Shown: one piece after another, positions 1-10,545 of the stretch
Layout: each line of letters begins with the position of its first letter
Numbering within the stretch: the first letter of the stretch is position 1
Assembly (NCBI RefSeq): GCF_025143985.1
Contig: NZ_CP083564.1
Coordinates: 3,060,001 to 3,124,000, forward strand
DNA length: 64,000 nucleotides
Source: Sulfitobacter sp. W027
Lineage (GTDB): Bacteria; Pseudomonadota; Alphaproteobacteria; Rhodobacterales; Rhodobacteraceae
Reading direction: 5' to 3'
Program-made: the position numbers and the translations under genes
The notes under the pieces: generated by a model
Databases searched by the model: none
What the model was told of the DNA's origin: nothing
The model's input: only the letters and a program-made list of their open reading frames with translations

Positions 1-293
<293 letters not shown>

Positions 294-456
294 GGTGGCG
301 CCCTTTTAATTGAGGGGCCCCAACGGGGACCCGAACCCTATCTGGCGGGCGATGTATTGGGTTCGGGCGGTAAAATCAAGCGGGACTTGCGCCTTGGGGT
401 CACTTAAAGCCAGCCGCGCTTATAGCACCGCGCAATCCGGGACCCCGCAGGCGCCA

Positions 457-1035
457 TCATTTGTCTTCAGGCCCTCCGGCAGAGGACACTGCCACACCGC
501 CGTTGAACCAACCCTGCTCGCGGTTTTGCTTCACCAGATAATTTTCGATCGATTTGGCGGCATTCTGGCTGAGGTTCTTCAATTGCTCTTCGGCAGATTT
601 GGTATAGCCCGAGCCGACGACCGGACCTTGATCGAGGGATTCGAAGACGGTGATCTGGTGCGGTTCGGCGTTCAGCTTCTTGTTTTTGGCGTCATCCCAG
701 ACGGTCAGGTTCAGGATCAGGATGGATTTCGGCGCAAAGACCAGCGGGATGCCCGGCTGGGCCAGAACATAGCCTTCAACACTGATGCCGAAGTGATAGA
801 GCCGTTCGCCTTCGTAGCGGTCGAACCGCTCTGCTGTCGCGGCGCGCACGGCCTCGGCCAGGTCGTCTTTGCTGACCTCACGGCTCAGCGGACCCTTCTG
901 TGCCTTGGGAGCCACGACGATATTGTGGTGCAGGTTGAAGTCACCCAGTGGCGTCGGTGCATCGCCCAGATCGGATGCGCCATTACAGGCGGCCAGCGTC
1001 ACAACAGTCATCAGCACGGCAAGAACACGGATCAT
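457..1035 (-). CDS. Small secreted lipoprotein of unknown function
   Basis: I do not recognise the family. The 192-residue product starts with a short signal peptide ending in the lipobox L-A-A-C, so the mature protein should begin at Cys17 and be lipid-anchored. The rest is a soluble domain with no transmembrane segment and no obvious catalytic motif. I chose the second of two in-frame ATGs (1035) because a GAGGG ribosome-binding site lies 8 bases before it; the first ATG at 1041 is only 2 bases away from that site. The gene is read divergently from the P450 gene, and a strong inverted repeat (1088-1120) lies between the two starts. Confidence 0.8.
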   Translation of the reverse strand: MIRVLAVLMTVVTLAACNGASDLGDAPTPLGDFNLHHNIVVAPKAQKGPLSREVSKDDLAEAVRAATAERFDRYEGERLYHFGISVEGYVLAQPGIPLVFAPKSILILNLTVWDDAKNKKLNAEPHQITVFESLDQGPVVGSGYTKSAEEQLKNLSQNAAKSIENYLVKQNREQGWFNGGVAVSSAGGPEDK

Positions 1036-1087
1036 CGGCATATCCCTCGGGGTGTTAATATCTCAAAAGGCCTAGCCGATGGCCGGG

Positions 1088-1120
1088 AGGGGCGCAATCA
1101 TTTGCCGCAGTTGCGCCCCT
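1088..1120. promoter_or_regulatory. Inverted repeat between divergent lipoprotein and P450 genes
   Basis: A perfect 10-base inverted repeat, AGGGGCGCAA (1088-1097) and TTGCGCCCCT (1111-1120), with a 13-base loop sits in the 125-base gap between two divergently read genes. There is no T-run on either side, so an operator or a leader hairpin is more likely than a terminator. No regulator gene adjoins it. Confidence 0.4.
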
Positions 1121-1160
1121 CTCCCCCCGCCCTATCTTGGTTAGGTGTGAGGACATCATC

Positions 1161-2519
1161 ATGACCCAACCAGCCCCCCTGCCCGTGCGCGTGCCCCTTG
1201 TTACGGAACCTGTTGGCCTGCTCGGCAGCCTACAAATGGCGCGGCGTAATGTGCTGAGCATCATCCCCAAGATCGCCACGACGCAACCCATGGTCTCGGG
1301 CAAGACCGGCAAGCGCTGGCATATGGTGATGGACCCCGGCGCAATCCGGGAGATTCTGCTCGACCGGTTAGACGATTACCCCAAGTCGGACGTGACCAAG
1401 AACCTGCTGCGCCCGGCTATCGGGGAATCGCTGTTTATCGCCGAAGGTGCGCATTGGCGCTGGCAGCGTCGCGCCGCAGCCCCGGTGTTTTCCCAGCGTA
1501 ATGTGCGCAATCTTGCCCCGGTGATGACAGCCGCCGCCATCCGCGCGGCAGACCGGATCGCTGCCGCCGGGCCGCGCGCGGTAAATATGCTCGACGAGAT
1601 GGTGACGACGACCTTTGACGTAATCGGCGACGTGACCTTTTCAGGCGACGGCACCTTTGACCGCGACAAGGTGCATGGTGCGATTGACGACTATATTGCC
1701 GAAGCTGGCAAAATCAGCCTGTTCGACATCTTGGGCTTTCCCGACTGGCTGCCGCGACCGGGGCGGATGATGTCGGGCCAAGCGTTAAAGCAGATGAAGG
1801 CCATGGCTGATAGCGCCATCGAGGCCCGCATTGCCCGTGGGCATGAAGGCACGCCTGATTTGCTGGACCTGCTGCTCGAAGGCGTCGACCCCAAGACAAA
1901 ACGCAAGATGAACACCGGAGAGTTACGCGACAACCTGCTGACCTTCATCGTTGCGGGGCATGAGACAACTGCGCTGACGCTGGCGTGGTCGATGTACCTG
2001 ATGGGGTTCGATCAAAACATCCAAGACCGCGCGCGGGCAGAGGTGCAATCGGTGCTACAGGGCCGCGCGTGCAGCGGGGAGGACGTGGATCAACTGCCCT
2101 TGATCCGCATGATCGTCGATGAGGCGCTGCGCCTCTACCCGGCTGCCGGCATCATCTCTCGCACGGCGCAAAAACACGATACGCTTTGTGACCGCGAGAT
2201 ACGCCCCGGCGATACGGTCATGATCCCGATCTATGCCCTTGGCCGCAACGAACTCCTGTGGGACGCGCCCGACGCCTTCCGGCCCGAGCGTTTTGCCGAC
2301 CGCAAGGCGATTGACCGCTATGCCTATCTGCCCTTTGGGGACGGGCCGCGCATTTGCATCGGGGCAAGCTTCGCGCTGCAAGAGGCGGTGATTATCCTAG
2401 CCACGTTGCTGAGCCGTTTAAAATTCACCCCGGTTCCGGGCAAAGACCCTGAGCCGGTGATGATCCTGACTCTGCGGCCTGAAGGCGGTGTCTGGATGAC
2501 GGCAGAGCCGCTCAGCTGA
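1161..2519 (+). CDS. Cytochrome P450
   Basis: This is a soluble heme monooxygenase of about 452 residues. The I-helix oxygen-binding motif AGHETT starts near residue 265, the K-helix ExxR motif reads E-A-L-R at about 321-324, and the heme-binding loop FGDGPRICIG places the proximal cysteine at about residue 399. There is no membrane anchor, as usual in bacteria. I start at the ATG at 1161 (MTQPAPLPV) which follows GAGGAC; an upstream TTG in frame at 1137 looks unlikely. No ferredoxin or reductase gene adjoins, so redox partners must be encoded elsewhere. The substrate cannot be read from the sequence; Roseobacter genomes often carry similar orphan P450s. Confidence 0.95.
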   Translation: MTQPAPLPVRVPLVTEPVGLLGSLQMARRNVLSIIPKIATTQPMVSGKTGKRWHMVMDPGAIREILLDRLDDYPKSDVTKNLLRPAIGESLFIAEGAHWRWQRRAAAPVFSQRNVRNLAPVMTAAAIRAADRIAAAGPRAVNMLDEMVTTTFDVIGDVTFSGDGTFDRDKVHGAIDDYIAEAGKISLFDILGFPDWLPRPGRMMSGQALKQMKAMADSAIEARIARGHEGTPDLLDLLLEGVDPKTKRKMNTGELRDNLLTFIVAGHETTALTLAWSMYLMGFDQNIQDRARAEVQSVLQGRACSGEDVDQLPLIRMIVDEALRLYPAAGIISRTAQKHDTLCDREIRPGDTVMIPIYALGRNELLWDAPDAFRPERFADRKAIDRYAYLPFGDGPRICIGASFALQEAVIILATLLSRLKFTPVPGKDPEPVMILTLRPEGGVWMTAEPLS

Positions 2520-2537
2520 CCCCGCCGCAAAGCGGGG
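2520..2537. terminator. Short GC hairpin at convergent P450/parC ends
   Basis: CCCCGC (2520-2525) pairs with GCGGGG (2532-2537) across six bases in the 27-base gap between two convergent genes. It lacks a T-run, so it is only a weak candidate for a shared terminator. Confidence 0.3.
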
Positions 2538-2546
2538 CCCGTCAAA

Positions 2547-4988
<2,442 letters not shown>

Positions 4989-5008
4989 GACGGGTCTTTT
5001 AGCCAAGC

Positions 5009-5069
5009 GTGACAGGGCGAGCAAGCGACAGATTGCTGAAGGCCGACTCAGCAAATGCGCCCCTGTCAC
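5009..5069. promoter_or_regulatory. Nested hairpin in the parC/SH3 divergent gap
   Basis: The outer stem is a perfect 9-base pair, GTGACAGGG (5009-5017) with CCCTGTCAC (5061-5069). Inside it a second perfect stem pairs TTGCTGA (5033-5039) with TCAGCAA (5048-5054). The element begins 21 bases before the parC start and may be in its 5' leader, or may be a small structured RNA. The parC start has only a weak Shine-Dalgarno sequence. Confidence 0.45.
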
Positions 5070-5200
5070 GGTTTCAAGTGAGAAAAAAGCAATACTTTGG
5101 CGCTATGCGAATTCTTGCCAATTGAAATTGAACCATTCGCGAAGTTTCGCGTTGGTCTCTCAACAGCGACATGGTTTTGACAAGGACGGGGAACAGCATA

Positions 5201-5902
5201 ATGAAACGGTTCATCTTTTTGACTTTTGGTTTCATGGGCTGGGCGTTTTATGAAATGAGCGGCGGGGCCGATTTCGTACCTGCAGGTCCACAGTTGGCAG
5301 GTTCCGAAGCTGCCGATTCGACGCTCATCGCCAGCGCCAATGCGGGCACAACTTCTTCCAGCTTGGTCACCGCCGCTGCCGCCAACGCAGCCCGCAAGGC
5401 CGAAAGCCCGATCACCCCCTTCGCACAGAAAGCCCCGGCGCGCGATGATACCGCAACCCGCGTGGCGCTGAACCTGACCACGTTGAGCGATCTGCCACAG
5501 GCCAATGATGCAATGGTGCAGAAAGCCGTGGCGACGCCGGAAACCCGGGCTGGCGCTAAGGTTGTAAAGGCGAAGACCGTCAATGCTTCCGCTTCGATGG
5601 TTCAGAATGCATCCTATTCAGTGACCACCTCTAGCACGCCCGTTGTCATTCCGAGCCTGATCAATTCCGGCGACAACAGCGCGACCTATGTGAGCACCAC
5701 GCAGGCCGATATCCGGAAAGTGAGTGGCACACGGGTGAATGTGCGCGGCGGTCCAGGCACCAATTTTGGTGTGGTTGGCAAGTTAGGTAAAGGCGACGCC
5801 GTTGAGATCATCGAAGACAATGGTGCAGGTTGGGTGCGGTTCCGCAGCGTAGACGGTGCAGAATCCGGTTGGATGGCCGACTTCCTGCTCAGCAACGGCT
5901 AA
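5201..5902 (+). CDS. Exported SH3-domain protein
   Basis: The 233-residue product begins with MKRF and a hydrophobic segment (about residues 3-17) that can act as a signal anchor or signal peptide. A long low-complexity Ala/Thr/Ser-rich linker follows, and the last 60 residues form a bacterial SH3 (SH3_3) domain containing the core R-V-N-V-R-G-G-P-G-T and ending in G-W-M. Such domains bind cell-wall or protein ligands in the periplasm. The ATG at 5201 follows GGGAACAG; a frame opening at 5171 adds ten unlikely residues. The gene is divergent from parC. Its role is not known; a cell-envelope function is inference. Confidence 0.85.
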   Translation: MKRFIFLTFGFMGWAFYEMSGGADFVPAGPQLAGSEAADSTLIASANAGTTSSSLVTAAAANAARKAESPITPFAQKAPARDDTATRVALNLTTLSDLPQANDAMVQKAVATPETRAGAKVVKAKTVNASASMVQNASYSVTTSSTPVVIPSLINSGDNSATYVSTTQADIRKVSGTRVNVRGGPGTNFGVVGKLGKGDAVEIIEDNGAGWVRFRSVDGAESGWMADFLLSNG

Positions 5903-5930
5903 CTTGCCAATCCTATAGCATCGCGCGATG

Positions 5931-5957
5931 AAGGGCCTTTCATATGAAGGGCCCTTT
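5931..5957. terminator. Palindrome between the SH3 gene and the SDR start
   Basis: AGGGCC (5932-5937) pairs with GGCCCT (5950-5955), and the loop itself contains the palindrome TTCATATGAA. The whole forms an imperfect hairpin followed by TTT. It can terminate the SH3 gene, and its right arm holds the likely ribosome-binding site (GAAGGG) of the SDR gene starting at 5960. Confidence 0.45.
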
Positions 5958-5959
5958 GC

Positions 5960-6793
5960 ATGTCTGCGACCCGATCCATCCTCATCACAGGCTGTTCCAG
6001 TGGAATCGGCTATGCTGCTGCACATGGTATGCGCGCGCGGGGCTGGCAGGTCTTTGCCGCCTGCCGCCAGCAAGCCGATTGCGACCGCCTCAGCGCCAAA
6101 GGGTTTGACGCGCCCCGGATCGATTACACCGACGAGGCCAGCATTTCATCGGCGCTCGCACATGTGTTGGAGCAGACAGGCGGCACCTTGGATGCCGTCT
6201 TTAACAACGGTGCACATGCGACGCCCGGTTTGGTCGAAGACCTGCCCACCGAGGCCCTGCGCGAGATATTTGAAGCCAATTTCTTTGGCTGGCACAGCCT
6301 GACACGTGCGGTCATCCCGGTGATGCGCAGACAGGGACACGGGCGGATTGTGCAGTGCTCCTCGGTGCTTGGCATGGTCGCAATGCCGTGGCGGGGTGCG
6401 TATAACTCCACGAAATTTGCACTCGAAGGGCTGACAGATACCCTGCGGCTTGAGATGCGCGGCACCGGGGTTAAATTAATCCTTATTGAGCCCGGCCCCG
6501 TCACCTCCGAACTGCGGACCAAGGCGATCCCCCGCTTCGAGCGCTGGATTGATTGGAGAAACAGCCCCCGTGCAGCGGAATATGAAAGCACCATGCGCCC
6601 CCGGCTCTATGATGTCAGCGGCAAGAAGGACCGCTTTGAACTCCTCCCCGAGGCGGTGGTCGAAAAGCTGGCCCATGCCGTCGAGTCCCCCCGACCCCGC
6701 CCGCGCTATTTCGTCACAACCCCAACCCATATCGCCAGTGTTTTGCGGCGTATCCTGCCGACGCGCGCGTTGGATTGGGTGACCAGTCGTTGA
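5960..6793 (+). CDS. Short-chain dehydrogenase/reductase
   Basis: This 277-residue SDR enzyme binds NAD(P) through the N-terminal motif G-C-S-S-G-I-G (residues 11-17) and carries the classical active site Y-N-S-T-K with Tyr148 and Lys152, preceded by the serine in the Q-C-S-S-V-L stretch. The C-terminal third, including a conserved P-G-P-V segment, resembles SDRs annotated as retinol- or steroid-dehydrogenase-like, but the substrate cannot be told. The start is 9 bases after GAAGGG, which lies inside a palindrome. The following small membrane gene is 57 bases away on the same strand. Confidence 0.92.
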   Translation: MSATRSILITGCSSGIGYAAAHGMRARGWQVFAACRQQADCDRLSAKGFDAPRIDYTDEASISSALAHVLEQTGGTLDAVFNNGAHATPGLVEDLPTEALREIFEANFFGWHSLTRAVIPVMRRQGHGRIVQCSSVLGMVAMPWRGAYNSTKFALEGLTDTLRLEMRGTGVKLILIEPGPVTSELRTKAIPRFERWIDWRNSPRAAEYESTMRPRLYDVSGKKDRFELLPEAVVEKLAHAVESPRPRPRYFVTTPTHIASVLRRILPTRALDWVTSR

Positions 6794-6850
6794 TTTTGGT
6801 TGCGCGGCTGCCGCGCGCCGCTACATCTCGGGGCAACGAAAGGACAGCCC

Positions 6851-7057
6851 ATGCCAAATGATCCGTTTTTCGTGATCGTCCTGATTTCCGTCGTTGCGGT
6901 CGCCGTCGTGCTCCTGATGGGGCTGGGCGGCTTTGCCACCGGGGGCAAGTTCAACAAACGCAACGCAAACAAGCTGATGCGCTGGCGGATCATCGCCCAG
7001 TTCATCGCAGTGCTGCTGATCCTTGCCTATGTCTATTTCCGAGGGGGAACGATCTGA
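6851..7057 (+). CDS. Twin-transmembrane HIG1-like small protein
   Basis: The 68-residue protein has two transmembrane segments (about residues 4-24 and 47-63) joined by a short basic loop F-N-K-R-N-A-N-K-L-M-R-W-R. This is the pattern of bacterial HIG1-domain twin-helix proteins, which in mitochondria associate with respiratory supercomplexes; the bacterial role is unproved. The ATG at 6851 follows AAAGGACAG. Its TGA stop overlaps the next ATG by one base (TGATG), so it is translationally coupled to the adenosyltransferase gene. Confidence 0.85.
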   Translation: MPNDPFFVIVLISVVAVAVVLLMGLGGFATGGKFNKRNANKLMRWRIIAQFIAVLLILAYVYFRGGTI

Positions 7058-7629
7058 TGGTTGTACTGAACAAGATTTACACCCGCACAGGGGATAAGGG
7101 CACCACGGCGCTTGGAAATGGTGACCGTGTCGCCAAACATGATGCGCGGGTCGAAGCCTATGGCACTTCCGACGAATTAAATTGCTTTGTCGGCGTCGCA
7201 CGGCTCGAAGCCACCGGCGCCACGGACGAAGCGCTGGCGCGCATTCAAAATGATCTCTTCGACCTCGGTGCCGACCTCTGCCGCCCCGATATGGAAGCAG
7301 ATCGCAAGGCAGAATATCCGCCTTTGCGGGTCACCCAAGAGCAAGTTGACCGGCTTGAGCGCGAAATCGACGTGATGAATTCTGAGTTGGACCCGCTGCG
7401 CAGTTTCATCCTGCCCGGGGGCCGCGCGCTGGCAGCGCATTTGCATGTCTGCCGCACTGTGGCGCGCCGCGCCGAACGGCTGGCGGTGCTGCTGTCAGAA
7501 CAGACCACGATCAACCCGGCAACGGTGACCTATCTCAACCGTCTCAGCGACTGGTTCTTCGTTGCCGCACGTATGGCCAACAACGCGGGCAAAGAAGACG
7601 TGCTTTGGGTGCCGGGGGCGAACCGCTGA
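7057..7629 (+). CDS. PduO-type cob(I)alamin adenosyltransferase
   Basis: This enzyme transfers the adenosyl group of ATP to cob(I)alamin or its precursors to make adenosylcobalamin in the cytoplasm. The 190-residue product has the full PduO/MMAB family pattern: the N-terminal ATP loop T-R-T-G-D-K-G-T-T, then G-T-S-D-E-L-N, the FILPGG motif and the C-terminal helix C-R-T-V-A-R-R-A-E-R. It starts within the stop codon of the twin-helix gene. bluB, which makes the lower ligand of B12, lies 25 kb away in the same window, consistent with a B12-making organism. Confidence 0.95.
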   Translation: MVVLNKIYTRTGDKGTTALGNGDRVAKHDARVEAYGTSDELNCFVGVARLEATGATDEALARIQNDLFDLGADLCRPDMEADRKAEYPPLRVTQEQVDRLEREIDVMNSELDPLRSFILPGGRALAAHLHVCRTVARRAERLAVLLSEQTTINPATVTYLNRLSDWFFVAARMANNAGKEDVLWVPGANR

Positions 7630-7633
7630 GAAA

Positions 7634-7643
7634 TTAGCGCTAA
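7634..7643. promoter_or_regulatory. Perfect palindrome TTAGCGCTAA upstream of etfB
   Basis: The ten bases form a perfect palindrome with a central CG, a layout typical of LacI-family operators. It lies 150 bases before etfB and just after the adenosyltransferase stop. A similar site, ATGGCGCTAA, occurs before pckA (17117-17126). Which regulator binds is unknown. Confidence 0.35.
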
Positions 7644-7793
7644 CAGAAGAAAAACCGGGAAAACGCCGCGTTCAAAACTGCTGAACTGCCGATTTTGGCC
7701 TGTTTTGATCCGATCCGCTTCGTTACACCCGTCTGGAGAATTAGGGAGACCGGGCCACCAGCCCGCGTCACAAACTGAGGAGAGAGACCGCTC

Positions 7794-8552
7794 ATGAAGG
7801 TATTGGTGCCTGTCAAACGCGTGATCGACTATAACGTGAAAGTTCGTGTCAAAGCGGACGGATCGGGTGTTGATCTCGCCAATGTGAAAATGTCGATGAA
7901 CCCCTTCGACGAAATCGCCGTCGAACAGGCGATTCGTCTGAAAGAAGCTGGTCAGGCTGATGAGATCGTCGCCGTCTCCATCGGTGTGAAGCAAGCGCAG
8001 GAAACCCTGCGCACCGCGCTCGCCATGGGCGCTGACCGCGCGATTCTCGTGATCGCTTCGGACGATGTGCACAAGGACATCGAACCGCTGGCCGTGGCAA
8101 AGATCCTCAAAGCCATCGTCGACGAAGAGCAGCCGGGCCTCGTGCTCTGCGGCAAACAGGCGATCGACAACGACATGAACGCTACCGGGCAAATGCTGTC
8201 GGCGCTGATGGGCTGGTCTCAGGCGACATTCGCCTCCGAGGTCACCATTGAAGGCGACAAGGCGAAAGTCACCCGCGAAGTCGATGGCGGTTTGCAGACC
8301 ATTGAGGTCACCATGCCGACAGTCGTCACCGTGGACCTGCGCCTCAACGAGCCGCGCTATGCGTCGCTGCCGAACATCATGAAGGCCAAGAAAAAGCCGT
8401 TGGATGAGAAAACCGCCGAAGACTATGGCGTCGATGTCTCTAACCGCTTGGAGATCGTTAAAACCGTTGAGCCTGCCGAACGTGCTGCGGGCATCAAGGT
8501 TGGTTCGGTTGACGAGCTTGTCGCGAAACTCAAAGAAGTGGGGGCTGTGTAA
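7794..8552 (+). CDS. etfB: Electron transfer flavoprotein, beta subunit
   Basis: EtfB forms a heterodimer with EtfA and carries electrons from acyl-CoA and other flavin dehydrogenases to ETF:quinone oxidoreductase. The 252-residue product opens with [12 protein letters not shown] and has the conserved N-P-F-D-E-I-A-V-E segment and the ETF-beta signature region around residues 120-190 that binds AMP. The ATG follows GAGGAGAGAG. The stop codon shares a base with etfA's start. Genes for acyl-CoA metabolism (3-hydroxybutyryl-CoA dehydrogenase) lie shortly downstream. Confidence 0.98.
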   Translation: MKVLVPVKRVIDYNVKVRVKADGSGVDLANVKMSMNPFDEIAVEQAIRLKEAGQADEIVAVSIGVKQAQETLRTALAMGADRAILVIASDDVHKDIEPLAVAKILKAIVDEEQPGLVLCGKQAIDNDMNATGQMLSALMGWSQATFASEVTIEGDKAKVTREVDGGLQTIEVTMPTVVTVDLRLNEPRYASLPNIMKAKKKPLDEKTAEDYGVDVSNRLEIVKTVEPAERAAGIKVGSVDELVAKLKEVGAV

Positions 8553-9478
8553 TGGCTGTTCTTCTGATTGCCGAAATCTCCGATGGCGAATTGTCCATGG
8601 ATGCCACCGCCAAGGCGGTAACCGCAGCCAAGGCTCTGGGCGACGTGACCGTTCTGGCGGCAGGCAGCTCTGCCGCTGCGGCAGGCGAAGCGGCCTCCAA
8701 GATCGACGGCGTGTCCAAGGTGCTGGTCGCTGAAGACCCGATGCTGGGCCACCGTCTGGCCGAAGCCACCGCAGCGCTGATCGTGTCGCTCGCGGGTGAC
8801 TATGAGCATATCGTCGCTCCGGCCACCACCGACGCTAAAAACGTGATGCCCCGCGTGGCAGCGCTTTTGGACGTCATGGTGATTTCGGATGCTTCCGGTG
8901 TTGTCGATGCTGACACGTTCGAGCGCCCGATCTATGCCGGTAACGCGGTTCAGACCGTGAAATCTAACGACGCCAAAAAAGTCATCACCTTCCGCACATC
9001 GACCTTCGATGCGGCCGGTGAAGGGGGCTCTGCCTCGGTCGAGACGATCTCGGCTGTCGAAAACCCCGGCTTGTCGACTTGGGTCGAAGACAAAGTTGCC
9101 GAATCCGACCGTCCCGAGCTGACCAGCGCGGGCGTGGTGGTTTCCGGTGGCCGTGGCGTCGGCTCCGAAGAAGACTTTGCCCTGATCGAGAAGCTGGCCG
9201 ACAAGCTCGGTGCCGCTGTTGGCGCGTCGCGTGCGGCGGTTGATTCGGGCTATGCCCCGAACGATTGGCAGGTGGGTCAGACCGGTAAGGTCGTCGCCCC
9301 TGATCTTTATATCGCGGTTGGTATCTCGGGTGCGATTCAGCACCTCGCCGGGATGAAAGACTCCAAAATCATCGTCGCGATCAACAAAGACGAAGAATCG
9401 CCGATCTTCCAAGTGGCCGATTACGGGCTGGTGGCCGATCTCTTCGACGCGGTGCCTGAGCTGATCGAAAAGCTGTAA
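8552..9478 (+). CDS. etfA: Electron transfer flavoprotein, alpha subunit
   Basis: EtfA holds the FAD of the electron transfer flavoprotein. The 308-residue product has the N-terminal ETF fold and the C-terminal FAD-binding domain, with S-G-G-R-G-V-G near residue 195 and the signature G-I-S-G-A-I-Q-H-L-A-G-M near 255-265 followed by I-N-K-D. It starts one base inside the etfB stop (TAATG), so the two subunits are translated in step. A strong terminator follows at 9499-9529. Confidence 0.98.
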   Translation: MAVLLIAEISDGELSMDATAKAVTAAKALGDVTVLAAGSSAAAAGEAASKIDGVSKVLVAEDPMLGHRLAEATAALIVSLAGDYEHIVAPATTDAKNVMPRVAALLDVMVISDASGVVDADTFERPIYAGNAVQTVKSNDAKKVITFRTSTFDAAGEGGSASVETISAVENPGLSTWVEDKVAESDRPELTSAGVVVSGGRGVGSEEDFALIEKLADKLGAAVGASRAAVDSGYAPNDWQVGQTGKVVAPDLYIAVGISGAIQHLAGMKDSKIIVAINKDEESPIFQVADYGLVADLFDAVPELIEKL

Positions 9479-9498
9479 AGCTCTTCACGTGAAACACC

Positions 9499-9529
9499 AA
9501 AGGCCCGCCGCTCTCGGCGGGCCTTTTTT
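9499..9529 (+). terminator. Rho-independent terminator of etfBA
   Basis: AAAGGCCCGCCG pairs with CGGCGGGCCTTT across a CTCT loop, followed by a T-run. It lies 20 bases after the etfA stop. Confidence 0.93.
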
Positions 9530-9554
9530 ATTGCATGTCCCCTTACCGGAACGC

Positions 9555-10388
9555 TCAGGACATGCTTTGCAGCGCATCGGTCAAGGCAGCGGCGGCATTG
9601 GCATGGGCCATCGGACCCAGCATCTCTGACGCGGCTTGGGTCTCCAATTCGCTCACCACCATGCCTGCGGTTGGCCCGGCAGATGGGTCTTTGGGGGAGA
9701 CCACCTCAATCTTGGCGGTGGCATGTTGGGCCACTGCCTCAAACATCTCACGGGTGACGAAAAGCGGGTCATAGCCCAGTTCCCCCACCGGCTGTTCGGC
9801 GGCGGCCACCGGGGGACGGTCAGCCAGCCACAACAGCAGCGTCCGCCCCTGTATCTGCCCCAGCATCAGCCGCATGCGCGCCAGCCATGCGTGCTGCAAC
9901 TCTGCGCGCACCGCCTCGAACCGCTCAGGGGAGACTCGCATAAGATGGGTGAGCATATGGCGGTTAAAATGAAATTCCGAGAAATCCACTTCGCGGTAAA
10001 TCGTCTGCAAAAGGGCCGAAGCACCGACAAAGCGGTCATTCCGGCGCCGATGGACCGAATAGAAACGATTGGTCATATTCTGCGCGCCCATGACCTGAAC
10101 CACTGTCACATCCGCCTGAGACGCCGCCTGCGCGACAAAGGGATCATGTGCAAATGCGTCGATCCCGGCATTGGGAAACCCGAAGTTTACACAAGTTTTA
10201 CCAAGCTCTGCCTCTACCCGCGCCGGGAAGGGCTGCTCAATATATTTGCCGTAGGTCTCTGTTCCACCAAGAAAGGCGATATAGGGGCCCTCCAACCGGC
10301 GGCGGGGACCGCGAAACATCAACTTTGAGGTGCCGTAGCGGCAAGGAAGATAATCGAGAGGGGCTGGCCCCATTGCGTCATAGGTCAT
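9555..10388 (-). CDS. DUF6473-like hypothetical protein
   Basis: I recognise only the Rhodobacterales hypothetical-protein pattern now called DUF6473. The 277-residue product has no signal peptide or membrane segment. It shows a Gly-rich stretch F-L-G-G-T-E-T-Y-G-K near residue 42, V-N-F-G-F-P-N-A-G-I-D near 70 and Q-V-M-G-A-Q-N-M-T-N-R-F, an arrangement resembling SGNH/GDSL-type folds; that resemblance is my inference. The ATG at 10388 follows AAAGGTGG with good spacing; a GTG three codons upstream is less likely. The gene converges on etfA and is divergent from the dehydrogenase gene. Confidence 0.75.
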   Translation of the reverse strand: MTYDAMGPAPLDYLPCRYGTSKLMFRGPRRRLEGPYIAFLGGTETYGKYIEQPFPARVEAELGKTCVNFGFPNAGIDAFAHDPFVAQAASQADVTVVQVMGAQNMTNRFYSVHRRRNDRFVGASALLQTIYREVDFSEFHFNRHMLTHLMRVSPERFEAVRAELQHAWLARMRLMLGQIQGRTLLLWLADRPPVAAAEQPVGELGYDPLFVTREMFEAVAQHATAKIEVVSPKDPSAGPTAGMVVSELETQAASEMLGPMAHANAAAALTDALQSMS

Positions 10389-10545
10389 TGAACCCACCTT
10401 TGTTGTTCACCCAAAGCCAGATTGCACAGCAGGAACTGCGATTCTCTTAACGGTCAAATTTGCTGTTATATTTCGTCAACGGCTGCACTTGCGGCACCCC
10501 CGCCACGCGCCCTATTGTGCGCCGAACTCAAGCAAAGGACAGGCC

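Noticed and set aside
5171..5200. Upstream start for the SH3 protein
   Set aside because: It would put ten polar residues before the signal segment and lacks a ribosome-binding site; ATG 5201 fits better.
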